44,111 bases of DNA from CAZEFK01 sp964511405 (lineage in GTDB: Bacteria > Pseudomonadota > Alphaproteobacteria > Elsterales > Elsteraceae). Position 1 is the stretch's first letter. Every line of letters begins with the position of its first letter. The position numbers and the translations under genes are program-made. The notes beneath the pieces are model-generated. The model made no database searches, was not told where the DNA came from, and was given only the letters and a program-made list of their open reading frames with translations. Shown here in pieces: positions 9,325-18,890 of the stretch. The stretch spans positions 1 to 44,111 of the forward strand of contig CAZEFK010000030.1 in NCBI GenBank assembly GCA_964511405.1, read 5' to 3'.

Positions 9325-9717
9325 GTGGATCACCCGGGGGAGACACCGCTCAAGGCCCTGGTCGTCGAGGACGAGCCCCTGCTCGCCCTGACGCTGACGG
9401 AGAGCCTGCGCCGCATCGGCCTGGAGGTCGTGGCCACCGTCCACGACGCCGACCAGGCGCGGCCGTGGCTCGACGGCGGCTGTGATATCGCCTTCATCGA
9501 CCTCTATCTCGGCCGCGACTATGGCGGCCTCGACCTCGCCCGCACGGCCGCGGCCGCCCAGACCGCCGTGGTGCTGGTGACCGGGCAGCTCAACGACACC
9601 ATTTCCGAGGCCCTGGCCCAAGGCAGCAGCGTCGCGCTGCTGGCCAAACCCTATTCGGTCGAGCAGCTGCGCGCGGTGGTCGCCGCCGTCACCCAGGGCC
9701 TGCGGCGGGCGTCGTAA
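9325..9717 (+). CDS. Single-domain response regulator receiver
   Basis: 130 residues from a GTG start, 11 bp after the HD-GYP stop, hence co-transcribed. It is only a CheY-like receiver: acidic pair in LVVEDEPLLAL, phosphoacceptor aspartate in DIAFIDLYLG, threonine in VVLVTGQ and conserved lysine in LLAKPYSVEQL. No output domain exists, so it probably signals through protein contact, perhaps to the HD-GYP protein or a histidine kinase outside the window. It ends 19 bp from the convergent PLP-enzyme gene. Confidence 0.9.
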   Translation: MDHPGETPLKALVVEDEPLLALTLTESLRRIGLEVVATVHDADQARPWLDGGCDIAFIDLYLGRDYGGLDLARTAAAAQTAVVLVTGQLNDTISEALAQGSSVALLAKPYSVEQLRAVVAAVTQGLRRAS

Positions 9718-9736
9718 CCAGGACCTAACCCGGGGC

Positions 9737-10885
<1,149 letters not shown>

Positions 10886-10986
10886 CGGGCTCTCCTGCCC
10901 CGCACCAGCGGCGGGCGTGGCTGAGGATAGCCACCCCGACGCGCCTGGCAACCCGCCGGCATCCAACCGGTGAACCGTTGGTCACA

Positions 10987-11772
10987 TCAGCGCTGCGGCG
11001 GCACCACCAGCACCGTGGTCTGGGCCGGCAAATCGGCGCGGGTCAACACGACCCGGGAGCCGTCGGCCCGACGGATCGGGTCGCGGTCGCCCAGTGCGTC
11101 GAGGAAGCGCTGCAAGCCGCCCTGGCTGAAATAGTGCACCGGCACGATCAGCTCGGGATGCAGCATGTCCAGGACCTGGACGATGCCCGGCAGGTCCAGG
11201 CTGTAATTGCCGTCGACCAGCGGCACCACCACGTCGACATGGCCAAGCGCCTCCAGGTGGGCCGGGGTCAGCAGGTGGTGCAGATGGCCGAGATGGGCGA
11301 TGCACAGCCCGGCGGTCTCGAACACGAAGATCGAGTTGCCGTCATACTCGGTGCCGCCGCCCCACTGGCGGATATTGGTCGTGACGTTGAAGACGTGGAC
11401 GTCGCGGACCGTCAGGTCCCAGCGCGGCGCCTCGCCGTCGATCGCCCAGCCGCGCAGCACGTGGGGGATGCCGGTGTCCGGGCGGTCGGTGAAATGGGTC
11501 TCGTGGGCATGGTTCATGGTCACGATGTCGAGGGGCGTGGGTGGCCGCACGACATCGTTGTAGTCGGTGGCGATGCGCACGCCCTGGGCGGTCTCGATGA
11601 GCACGGTGGCGTGGCCGACATAGGTCAGCGCCACGCCGGCCGCGGCCGGTTCGGGGCCGTCGGCGGCCAGTCGGATCGGCGACCCCGCTACGGGCGCCTG
11701 GCAGGCGGCGTCGGCCGTGGCCGGCAGCAACAGGGCGGCAAGCGCGACGGCGACAAGCGGCAGGGGCGTCAT
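10987..11772 (-). CDS. Exported metallo-beta-lactamase-fold hydrolase
   Basis: 261 residues with a clear signal peptide (hydrophobic run ending ATADAAC; the Cys follows Ala-Asp-Ala-Ala, so SPI cleavage is more likely than a lipobox). The body resembles the UlaG/YtkL branch of the metallo-beta-lactamase fold: VGHATVLIET, VTMNHAHETHFTD as the first metal-ligand loop, FETAGLCIAHLGHLHH and LIVPVHYFSQGG. The usual HxHxDH motif is altered to HAHETH, so metal content is uncertain. Substrate unknown. It is divergent from the small gene at 11910 and separated from the PLP gene by about 100 bp. Confidence 0.8.
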   Translation of the reverse strand: MTPLPLVAVALAALLLPATADAACQAPVAGSPIRLAADGPEPAAAGVALTYVGHATVLIETAQGVRIATDYNDVVRPPTPLDIVTMNHAHETHFTDRPDTGIPHVLRGWAIDGEAPRWDLTVRDVHVFNVTTNIRQWGGGTEYDGNSIFVFETAGLCIAHLGHLHHLLTPAHLEALGHVDVVVPLVDGNYSLDLPGIVQVLDMLHPELIVPVHYFSQGGLQRFLDALGDRDPIRRADGSRVVLTRADLPAQTTVLVVPPQR

Positions 11773-11909
11773 GGGTCACCTCCAGCAGCGGCATCGGGCC
11801 CCACACCGGGCGGCTGTGTCCGCCTCGGTGACATGGTATAGACGTCCGAACGATCAAAGGTGGGCAGCGCCATGCTAGCCGCCCCGCGCGCCGAAAGGGA
11901 CCCCTCACG

Positions 11910-12131
11910 ATGCCCAACGAGACCAGGCCTCTGCGCCGGTTCAGCGACAAGGTGCTGGCCGCGTTCCACCAGGCGTGCGACCAGGGCGACGCCGAAGCCG
12001 CGGCCCTGCTGCTGAAGGTCCTGGAGCTCAACCTGACCAAGCAGGGCGGCCGCGAGAAGATCGAGAACCGCAACGACGTTCAGGCGATCGAGCAGGCCTT
12101 CGAGCGCCTGGACACGCTGCAGCAAGCCTGA
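11910..12131 (+). CDS. Small helical protein of unknown function
   Basis: 73 residues, mostly helix-forming and charged (LRRFSDKVLAAFHQACDQGD, then AAALLLKVLELNLTK). No signal peptide or membrane segment. Codon use matches the neighbours, and a purine-rich AAAGGGA lies upstream. It resembles conserved short hypothetical proteins of alphaproteobacteria, but I cannot assign a function. Confidence 0.65.
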   Translation: MPNETRPLRRFSDKVLAAFHQACDQGDAEAAALLLKVLELNLTKQGGREKIENRNDVQAIEQAFERLDTLQQA

Positions 12132-12345
12132 CCCGGCCCGCGCCGCTGGTTTCGGCGGCGCCGTTCTCCTGCCTTGTGGACCCTACGCCGCATTCGTTAC
12201 GCTGTCGGCAGGGAGGCTGCATTTCATCTTATCCGGGCGCTCCGGCGGCCGGCTGCGGGTGAACTGACCTGCTGACCGATCGGCGCCGGGTCTGCCTGCG
12301 CGTGGGCGCGCTGGCGGACGCCGATGGCAGGAGTTGGCTCGGTCC

Positions 12346-12901
12346 ATGTTTCGCAAAGGTCCCATCCCCCCCACGCCATCGCCGTCCGACGACCAGCCGG
12401 TGACCGGCACGGTGACCTGGTTCTCGCCCAGCAAGGGCTTCGGCTTCATCAAGCCGGCCGACAACAGCGACGACATTTTCGTCCATGTCTCGGTGGTGCA
12501 GCGCTTCGGGCGTGACAACCTGCGCGAGGGCGCGACCGTCACCTGCGAAGTGGCACCGGGCAAGAAGGGGCGTCAGGTGGCCGTCCTGCTCGAGGTCGAC
12601 GACAGCACCGCGGCCGCCGATGAATCAGGCGCGCGCGCCGGGCGCGGCGGCCCGGCCGCCGCGTCGGGCCCGGTCGGCGAACCCGGCACCGGGGCCATCA
12701 AATGGTTCAACGCGACCAAGGGGTTCGGCTTCATCACCCCGGACGCCGGCGGCAAGGACGTGTTTCTGCACGCCTCGGTGGTGCGCCGCGCCGGCCTGTC
12801 CGAAGTGCAGACCGGCCAGCGTTGCCGCTACACGGCCGTCGAGCGCGAGAAGGGGCCGGAGGCGCGTAGCCTGGAACTCACCGACGAGGCCGATCCCAAT
12901 C
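12346..12901 (+). CDS. Double cold-shock-domain protein, 3' end lost in assembly gap
   Basis: 185 codons are visible before the run of N. Two cold-shock domains are present: VTWFSPSKGFGFIKP with DDIFVHVSVV (about residues 18-80), then IKWFNATKGFGFITPD with KDVFLHASVV (about 115-180). Each keeps the RNP1 (KGFGFI) and RNP2 (VFLHAS-like) nucleic-acid-binding motifs, so the protein should bind single-stranded RNA/DNA. Tandem-CSD proteins of 180-200 residues are common in alphaproteobacteria, so only a few residues are missing. The ATG at 12346 is chosen over a TTG at 12334; AGGAG lies upstream. The frame cannot be followed across the gap because the 100 N are probably a placeholder length. Confidence 0.9.
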
Positions 12902-13001
12902 NNNNNNNNNNNNNNNNNNNNNNNNNNNNNNNNNNNNNNNNNNNNNNNNNNNNNNNNNNNNNNNNNNNNNNNNNNNNNNNNNNNNNNNNNNNNNNNNNNN
13001 N
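12902..13001. other. Assembly gap of 100 N
   Basis: Exactly 100 unknown bases, the usual placeholder for a gap of unknown size. The right edge runs into a tandem repeat, which probably caused the assembly break. Confidence 0.97.
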
Positions 13002-13072
13002 CCAACTGACCCGGCCCAACTGACCCGGCCCAACTGACCCGGCCCAACTGACCCGGCCCAACTGACCCGGGC
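13002..13072. repeat. 14-bp tandem repeat, five copies visible
   Basis: The unit CAACTGACCCGGCC is repeated with period 14, the conserved AA pair falling at 13004, 13018, 13032, 13046 and 13060. The array starts inside the gap, so the true copy number is unknown. The period is not a multiple of three, so it is not a coding repeat. It lies between the cold-shock gene and the next gene. Confidence 0.93.
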
Positions 13073-13122
13073 GACCGACCCGGCCCCATCCCGTTCCCGT
13101 CCTTCCGATGCAGTGCGCCCGC

Positions 13123-14196
13123 ATGACCGCTCCTGCCGCCTTCCTGACCGGCCTTGCCTTGCTGCTGGGCGCCGCTTCCTCCGCCCTGGCCTTCGACGGC
13201 CCCGAGCTCTATCCCGGCGAGCGCGCCCTGCTCCAGGCCGCCGAGAAGGAGGGCGCGGTGGTCTCGGCCAACACCGGGCCGGGCTGGGCCAATTGGGTGG
13301 CCGTCATCCGCGGTTTCGAGCAGCGCTACCCCACCGTGACGCTGACATACAACGACACGGGCTCGGGGGCGGCGGTCGCAGCCCTCGACCGAACGCGCGG
13401 CAACCCGGCGGTCGACACCGTCTACCTGATCGGCATCGGCGCGGTCGATGCCGCCAGCCGCGGCCTGCTGGCGCCGGCCAAGCCGACCAATCTCGAGCGG
13501 CTGCCCCCGGGCCTGCGCGATCCCCAGGGCCTGTGGGCGGCGGTGCATCAGATGCCGATCGTGTTCGTGGTCAACAAGCGCCGGGTCAAGGAGGTGCCGC
13601 ACAGCTGGGCCGACCTCAAGAAGCCCGACTACAAGGGCGCCATCGTCTACAGCGACCCGCGGATCACCGGCGTCGGCCTGGCCACGGCGCTGGCCGCCAA
13701 CTTTGCCGCCGGCAGCACCCTCGACACCATCCAGCCCGGCATCGACCTGCTGGCCGAGCTGCACCGCCTGGGCAACATCCAGGCCGTGGACAACGGGTCG
13801 CCCTACACCCGCTTTCTCAGGAGCGAAATTCCGGTCTGGATCACGTATGAGATGGATGGCCTGCGCGCCAAGTACGATGACGGCATGGGCAACGACGTCG
13901 AGGTCGTGGCCCCGGCCGACGGCACCGTCTCGACCCCCTATGCCATCGGCCTGGTCAAGGGCGCGCGCGACGAGAACGCGGCCAAGCTGTGGATCAACTA
14001 TGTGCTGAGCGAGCAGGGCCAGCGCCTGTTCGCCGAGGGCTATGTCCGCCCGGCCCTGCCCAACCTGGCGCTGCCGAGCGAGGTCGGGAGCCGGCTGGTG
14101 CCGCTGCCCAAGGTCGACCTGCCCGACCTCATGCGCGTGATCCTGCGCAAGCCCGACATCGATCGCGCCTGGGTCAAGGCCGTACCGCAGAACTGA
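13123..14196 (+). CDS. ABC transporter periplasmic binding protein (iron/phosphonate/polyamine-type)
   Basis: 357 residues from ATG 13123 (an in-frame ATG at 13108 adds five). The signal peptide ends near SSALAF. The mature protein has the two-lobe binding fold of the Fbp/PhnS/PotD cluster: a lobe opening with EKEGAVVSANTGPGWANWV, then GFEQRYPTVTLTYNDTGSG, the hinge block PIVFVVNKRRVKEVPHSWAD and GAIVYSDPRITGVGLA. The C-terminal part AAKLWINYVLSEQGQRLFAE is usual for this group. No permease or ATPase gene is adjacent, so it is an orphan here and the ligand is unknown. Confidence 0.85.
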   Translation: MTAPAAFLTGLALLLGAASSALAFDGPELYPGERALLQAAEKEGAVVSANTGPGWANWVAVIRGFEQRYPTVTLTYNDTGSGAAVAALDRTRGNPAVDTVYLIGIGAVDAASRGLLAPAKPTNLERLPPGLRDPQGLWAAVHQMPIVFVVNKRRVKEVPHSWADLKKPDYKGAIVYSDPRITGVGLATALAANFAAGSTLDTIQPGIDLLAELHRLGNIQAVDNGSPYTRFLRSEIPVWITYEMDGLRAKYDDGMGNDVEVVAPADGTVSTPYAIGLVKGARDENAAKLWINYVLSEQGQRLFAEGYVRPALPNLALPSEVGSRLVPLPKVDLPDLMRVILRKPDIDRAWVKAVPQN

Positions 14197-14227
14197 CGCG
14201 GACGCGCCCAGAACCGATCAAATCTGA

Positions 14228-14473
14228 TCATCGAGGCCGGGTTGCCGGCTTCGACCTGACCTGCCACCGCCGGGCAGCGATGACGGCCCAGACTCCCTCG
14301 ACGAGGCCGAAGGGCCACGCGCCCTGCAGAAAGCCATAGATCGACGCCAGGATGCACGCGGCGGCGAAGGCCAGGACGAACCAAGGGCTCCGATCCTCCG
14401 CGGCATAGAAGACCAGCATCAGGGTCACGGCGACGAGGCCGAACAGGGTCAGCGCGTCCACGCTCTCATCCAA
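14228..14473 (-). CDS. Small two-helix membrane protein
   Basis: 81 residues from a TTG start; a GTG at 14461 (VDALTLFG) is an alternative. It has two or three hydrophobic segments (LTLFGLVAVTLMLVFYAAE, WFVLAFAAACILASIYGF) and the conserved-looking block GAWPFGLVEGVWAVIAARRW. It lies 25 bp after the MFS gene on the same strand and is likely co-transcribed. Similar short proteins occur widely as conserved hypotheticals; function unknown. Confidence 0.72.
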   Translation of the reverse strand: MDESVDALTLFGLVAVTLMLVFYAAEDRSPWFVLAFAAACILASIYGFLQGAWPFGLVEGVWAVIAARRWQVRSKPATRPR

Positions 14474-14498
14474 GGGGCGTCCCCGTGCGCCGCGGCGG

Positions 14499-15734
14499 CT
14501 ATGCCGCCGCCAATCGCCGCCCGCGGCGCGGGCGCAGCACCAGCCAGGCGACGATCGCCAGGTTCAGCAGGTTCCAGGCGGCGCCGTGGAGGAAGGCGGC
14601 ACGGTAGGACCGGGTGAGGTCGAAGATCGCGCCCGCGGCGAAGCCGCCGACCGCCATGCCCAGGATGGTGGCGGTCACGACCAGGCCGATGCGCCGGCCG
14701 GCCTCGCGCGGCGGCAGGAATTGGCGGATCAGCACGGCGTACATCGGCACGATGCCGCCCTGGAACAGCCCGAACAGGCCCGACACTACGAACAGCGAGG
14801 ACAGCGAATCGAACGGCACATAGAGCAGCAGCGCCAAACCCTGCATGGCCGAGCCCAGGATCAGCATCGGTCCGCCGCCGATGCGGTCGGCGACCAGGCC
14901 CGAGCCGATGCGGCTGATGATGCCCAGCCCCAGCATCATCGACAGGATGCGGGTCCCGATGGCGATGCCGTAGCCCAGGTCGCCGCAATAGGCGACCAGA
15001 TGCACCTGCGGCATCGACATCGCCATGCAGCAGGAAAAGCCGGCCACGGCCAGCAGCGCCTGGAGCCGGCCCGGGCTGATCCCGAGGTCGGCCTGAGCGG
15101 CCTCGGCCGCCCGCTCGGCCGCCGCCAAGCTCGCCGCCGACGGCCGCCGGCGCAGGGCCAGGGCCAAGGGCGCCAGGATCGCAAAGGCGGCGATGCCCAG
15201 CCCGACATGGGTGAGGCGCCAGCCGTCGGTGGCCATGAAATGGGCGATGATCGGCGGCCACACGGCGCCGGCCATGTAGCTGCCCGACGCCGCCACCGTT
15301 ACCGCCAGCGCCCGATGCCGGCGAAACCAATGCGACAGGTCCGACATCAGCGGCCCGAAGCCGGTTGCCGCCCCGGTGCCGATGAACAGGGCGTGGGCCA
15401 ACGCGAATTGCCACAGGCTGGTCGCCTGCGCCGCCATCACGTAGCCCAGCAGGAGCAGCACGGCGCTGGCCAGCACCGACAGCGCCAGGCCGAAGCGGTC
15501 GACCACCCGCCCCATCAGGGTGCAGCCGACGGCAAAGCCGATCATGACGCAGCTAAAGGGCAGCGATGCGTCGCTGCGCGCGATCAGGAACTCAGCCTGG
15601 ATCGCCGGGAGCGCCACCACCACCGACCAGGTGCCGACGCAAGCGACGGTGCCGACCAGCAGCGATGCGGCCAGCCGCGCCCACGCATAGGGGCCGTCGG
15701 TCTCGGTCTGGGCGGGGGCAGCAAGGGTGGCCAC
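14499..15734 (-). CDS. MFS transporter
   Basis: 411 residues from a GTG start, about 12 predicted membrane segments, the usual MFS size. Typical blocks include GCTLMGRVVDRFG after the second helix (the cytoplasmic loop 2-3 motif), SRIGSGLVADRIGGG at the matching place in the second half, and SDLSHWFRRHRALAVTVAA (the motif seen in monocarboxylate/oxalate-type carriers). The central linker is Ala-rich and charged. It resembles the OFA/MCT-like branch, so an organic acid is a reasonable guess only. It is divergent from the solute-binding gene at 15913 with about 180 bp between. Confidence 0.88.
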   Translation of the reverse strand: MATLAAPAQTETDGPYAWARLAASLLVGTVACVGTWSVVVALPAIQAEFLIARSDASLPFSCVMIGFAVGCTLMGRVVDRFGLALSVLASAVLLLLGYVMAAQATSLWQFALAHALFIGTGAATGFGPLMSDLSHWFRRHRALAVTVAASGSYMAGAVWPPIIAHFMATDGWRLTHVGLGIAAFAILAPLALALRRRPSAASLAAAERAAEAAQADLGISPGRLQALLAVAGFSCCMAMSMPQVHLVAYCGDLGYGIAIGTRILSMMLGLGIISRIGSGLVADRIGGGPMLILGSAMQGLALLLYVPFDSLSSLFVVSGLFGLFQGGIVPMYAVLIRQFLPPREAGRRIGLVVTATILGMAVGGFAAGAIFDLTRSYRAAFLHGAAWNLLNLAIVAWLVLRPRRGRRLAAA

Positions 15735-15912
15735 GGCCAGCGCCTTTCTTGATCTGGATTGCGCCCGCCATTCTAGAGATCGGCGGCTGGCGCGACAGGA
15801 CCCGGGCCGGCGTTGCGGCGCGTGGGGGCATGCGGACGGCGCATGACGGGCGTGGCGGCGCCCGGCGCGGGTCTGCTAGCCTCCGCCGCCCCCACGTCCG
15901 ATCGGAGCAACA

Positions 15913-17478
15913 ATGCTGACCAGGTGCTGCGCCGCCATCCTCCTGTCCTGGGCCGCACTGACCGCCACGGCCCAAAGCGAGACCGTGCTGCGGGTGGCGC
16001 CCCCCGTCGATCTGTCACAGCTCGACCCCGTGGCGACCAACGCCGCCGTCACCAAGACCCATGGCTACCTGGTCTATGACGAGCTGTTCGCCATGGACGC
16101 CCGGGGCGCGCCGCAGCCGGAGATGGTCGACCGGTACACCGTCAGCCCCGACCGGCTGCACTACATTTTCACTCTGCGCGGCGGGCTCGCCTGGCCGGAC
16201 GGCTCACCGGTCACGGCAGCCGACGTCGTGCCGTCGATCCGGCGCTGGGCGGCCCGCAGCCCCGGCGGCCAGATCCTGCTGGCGCGCGCCACGGACATCC
16301 GGGCCCTCGACGGCCAGAGCTTCGCCATCGACCTCAAGCAGCCCGACAGCGACCTGATCGCGGCCCTCGCCGATCCGGTCACGCCGCTGTTCGTGATGCG
16401 CGCGCAGGAGGCGGCCACCGATCCCTTCCAGTCGATCGCCACGGTCGTCGGGTCGGGCCCCTTCGTGTTCGACGCCAAGGCCTACCGTCCGGGCAGCCGC
16501 GCCGAATACACCCACAACCCGGCCTACCGGCCACGGCCCGAGCCGGCGAACGGCATGGCCGGCGGCAAGTCCCCCAACATCGACCGGATCGTCTGGCAGG
16601 TGATGCCCGACCCCAACACCGCGATCGCCGCGCTCAACGCCGGCGAGGTCGACCTCGTCGAGAACCCGTCCTTCGACCTGCTGCCGATCCTGGCCAAGAA
16701 CCCCGACGTGGTGGTGCGGACCAAGGACAACATGGGCTACATGGCGATCCTGCGGCCCAACCACCTGGCCCCGCCGTTCGACAATCCCAAGGCCCGCCAG
16801 GCCTCGGCCGCGCTCATCGACCAGCAGGACTACCTGCAGGCGATGGTCGGGCGCCCCGACTATGAGCGGCCCTGCGCCGATCCCTTCGGCTGTGGGCGCG
16901 CCACCGAGGCGGCCCCGGCCCCGCCCGTGCCGGCCGACCTCGACCGGGCAAAGCAGCTGTTCGCGGAGGCGGGATATCACGGCGAGCCGATCGTGGTGCT
17001 CGATCCCAGCGACCTCGAGATCATCCATGCCATGACCCAGGTCACGGTCCAGCAGCTGCGCAAGGCGGGCGTCACCGTCGACCAGCAGACCACGGACTGG
17101 GCGACGCTGCTCAAGCGCCGGCTGGTCAAGGACCCGCCGTCCAAGAACCCGGCGGGCTGGCACCTGGTCCATTTCACCGTCCCGGTCGAGGCCCTGCAGG
17201 ACCCGGCCAGCCACCCCTTCCTCGACTCGTCCTGCGCCCAGGCCAACCAGTTCGGCTGGCCCTGCGATCCGGAGATCGAGCGTCTGCGCCTGGCCTATGT
17301 CGACGCCGCCACGCCCGAGGACCAGGCCGCGGTCAAGAACTCGCTGCGCCAGCGCTTCGCCCAGTCGCTGCCGTTCCTGGTCGTCGGCCAGTACTACCGC
17401 GCCGTCGCCTACCGGAAGTCGGTCCACGGCCTGATCGACGGGCCCTACATGGTGTATTGGGGCGCGACGGTGCAATAG
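15913..17478 (+). CDS. ABC transporter solute-binding protein, family 5 (DppA/OppA type)
   Basis: 521 residues, normal for the peptide/nickel/opine family. A signal peptide ends near LTATAQSE; GGAGC lies five bases before the ATG. Family blocks: LDPVATNAAVTKTHGYLVYD, the LRGGLAWPDGSPVTAADVV stretch typical of SBP_bac_5, VGSGPFVFDAKAYRPGSR, DPNTAIAALNAGEVDLVE, and AKQLFAEAGYHGEP near the C-terminus. It would bind peptides or other oligomeric or amine ligands in the periplasm. No permease genes are adjacent, so it is an orphan in this window. Confidence 0.9.
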   Translation: MLTRCCAAILLSWAALTATAQSETVLRVAPPVDLSQLDPVATNAAVTKTHGYLVYDELFAMDARGAPQPEMVDRYTVSPDRLHYIFTLRGGLAWPDGSPVTAADVVPSIRRWAARSPGGQILLARATDIRALDGQSFAIDLKQPDSDLIAALADPVTPLFVMRAQEAATDPFQSIATVVGSGPFVFDAKAYRPGSRAEYTHNPAYRPRPEPANGMAGGKSPNIDRIVWQVMPDPNTAIAALNAGEVDLVENPSFDLLPILAKNPDVVVRTKDNMGYMAILRPNHLAPPFDNPKARQASAALIDQQDYLQAMVGRPDYERPCADPFGCGRATEAAPAPPVPADLDRAKQLFAEAGYHGEPIVVLDPSDLEIIHAMTQVTVQQLRKAGVTVDQQTTDWATLLKRRLVKDPPSKNPAGWHLVHFTVPVEALQDPASHPFLDSSCAQANQFGWPCDPEIERLRLAYVDAATPEDQAAVKNSLRQRFAQSLPFLVVGQYYRAVAYRKSVHGLIDGPYMVYWGATVQ

Positions 17479-17538
17479 GGCGGGCGCGGCGCCGGCTACG
17501 CGGCGCCACGGTCGCCGCCGCCCCGACATCGCGGTGTC

Positions 17539-17556
17539 GCAAAATTGAGATTTTGC
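17539..17556. promoter_or_regulatory. 18-bp inverted repeat upstream of the pyrKD-type cluster
   Basis: GCAAAAT, four bases, ATTTTGC: a perfect 7-bp inverted repeat in an AT-rich patch 96 bp before the MFS start codon. Directly after it is TTTACA (17559-17564), which could serve as a -35 element. It could be an operator for the cluster or, with the short TCTTT behind it, a weak terminator of the preceding gene. The location favours an operator only modestly. Confidence 0.4.
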
Positions 17557-17651
17557 TCTTTACATGAGACGGGCCTGTGGCATCCTGATGCCGACGCTGG
17601 CATGCGGGATGCAGCACCCGCCTTCTTTCGTCCAACAGAGGGGGATCCCGC

Positions 17652-18890
17652 GTGACCAAGGCACAGGCAGCACTGACGGACGCATCCGCACCCACCGAGG
17701 TCGACAGCGGGGCCGTCAAAGCCCTGATCGGATCGGCCCTCGGCTACGCCATGGACGGCTTCGACCTGCTGATCCTGGGCTTCATGCTGAAGAGCATCGC
17801 GGCCGAGCTGGCCCTGAGCCCGGCGCAAGGGGCGTCACTGGTCACCGTGACCTTGGTCGGCGCCGTGCTCGGCGGCATCGGTTTCGGCATGCTCGCCGAC
17901 CGCCTGGGCCGGGTCCGGGTGCTGACCTGGACGATCGTGGTGTTCGCGGTCTTCACCGGCCTGTGCGCGCTGTCCCGGGGCTATTGGGACCTGCTGGCCT
18001 ACCGCACCCTGGCCGGCCTGGGCCTGGGCGGCGAGTTCGGCATCGGCATGGCCCTGGTCGCGGAGGCCTGGCCGGCGTCCCAGCGTGCCCGGGCCTCCAG
18101 CTATGTCGGCCTGGGCTGGCAGCTGGGCGTGCTGGCGGCGGTGCTGCTCACGCCGATCCTGCTGCCCCAGGTCGGCTGGCGCGGCATGTTCGCGATCGGG
18201 ATCCTGCCGGCCGTCGCCGCCTATTTCATCCGGCATTCGCTGCACGAGCCCGAGCTGTTCGTCGCCAAGAGCCGGATCCAGCCGTCGGGGGCGGCCCCCC
18301 TGCTGCTGGTCAAGGACGCCGCCACCGCCAAGGCCAGCCTGGGCATGGTGATCCTCTGCTCGGTCCAGAACTTCGGCTATTACGGCGTGATGATCTGGCT
18401 GCCCAACTACCTGGCCAGCCGGTTCGGCTTCGCGCTGACCCAGTCGGCGATTTGGACGGCGGTCACCATCGCCGGCATGGCCGTCGGCATCTTCCTGTTC
18501 GGCCATATCGCCGACCGCATCGGGCGCCGTCCCGCCTTCTTCGGCTACATGGCCGGGGCGGCGGTCATGGTCGTGGTCTACTCGACCCTGACCGACCCCG
18601 CCCAGCTGCTGGTCGCCGGCGCGGTCATGGGCTTCTTCGTCAACGGCATGCTGGGCGGCTACGGCGCGCTGATGAGCGAGCTCTACCCGACCGCGGCCCG
18701 CGCCACGGCGCAGAACCTGCTGTTCAACATCGGCCGCGCCGTCGGCGGCTTCGGGCCCGTGGTCGTCGGCGCCATCGCCGCCACCTACAGCTTCCAGGTC
18801 GCGATCGCGATGCTGGCGGCGCTCTATGTCCTCGACATCGTCGCCATGTGGGCGCTGATCCCCGAACGCCGCGGCGCCGAGCTCGCCTGA
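17652..18890 (+). CDS. MFS transporter (aromatic-acid/sialate-like), first gene of pyrimidine cluster
   Basis: 412 residues from GTG 17652 with a purine-rich AGAGGGGG upstream. The opening GYAMDGFDLLILGFMLKSI and the loop motif GMLADRLGRVRVL place it in the AAHS/SHS-like MFS group that imports organic acids with protons; GHIADRIGRRPAF repeats the motif in the second half, and GLGLGGEFGIGMALVAEAW is typical helix 4-5 sequence. Its stop codon overlaps the pyrK start by one base (TGATG), so it belongs to the cluster. The substrate is inferred to be orotate, dihydroorotate or a carbamoyl amino acid from the enzymes that follow. Confidence 0.88.
   Translation: MTKAQAALTDASAPTEVDSGAVKALIGSALGYAMDGFDLLILGFMLKSIAAELALSPAQGASLVTVTLVGAVLGGIGFGMLADRLGRVRVLTWTIVVFAVFTGLCALSRGYWDLLAYRTLAGLGLGGEFGIGMALVAEAWPASQRARASSYVGLGWQLGVLAAVLLTPILLPQVGWRGMFAIGILPAVAAYFIRHSLHEPELFVAKSRIQPSGAAPLLLVKDAATAKASLGMVILCSVQNFGYYGVMIWLPNYLASRFGFALTQSAIWTAVTIAGMAVGIFLFGHIADRIGRRPAFFGYMAGAAVMVVVYSTLTDPAQLLVAGAVMGFFVNGMLGGYGALMSELYPTAARATAQNLLFNIGRAVGGFGPVVVGAIAATYSFQVAIAMLAALYVLDIVAMWALIPERRGAELA

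Noticed and set aside
7565..9346. 593-codon open frame opposite the HD-GYP gene
   Set aside because: Composition is typical of a reverse-frame shadow and the plus-strand gene has all catalytic motifs.
13002..13072. CRISPR array
   Set aside because: Contiguous 14-bp units without spacers and no cas genes nearby.
12828..13124. Minus-strand frame with repeated GQLGRVSWAG-type peptide
   Set aside because: It comes from the 14-bp tandem array, crosses the N gap and has no start context; a repeat product only.
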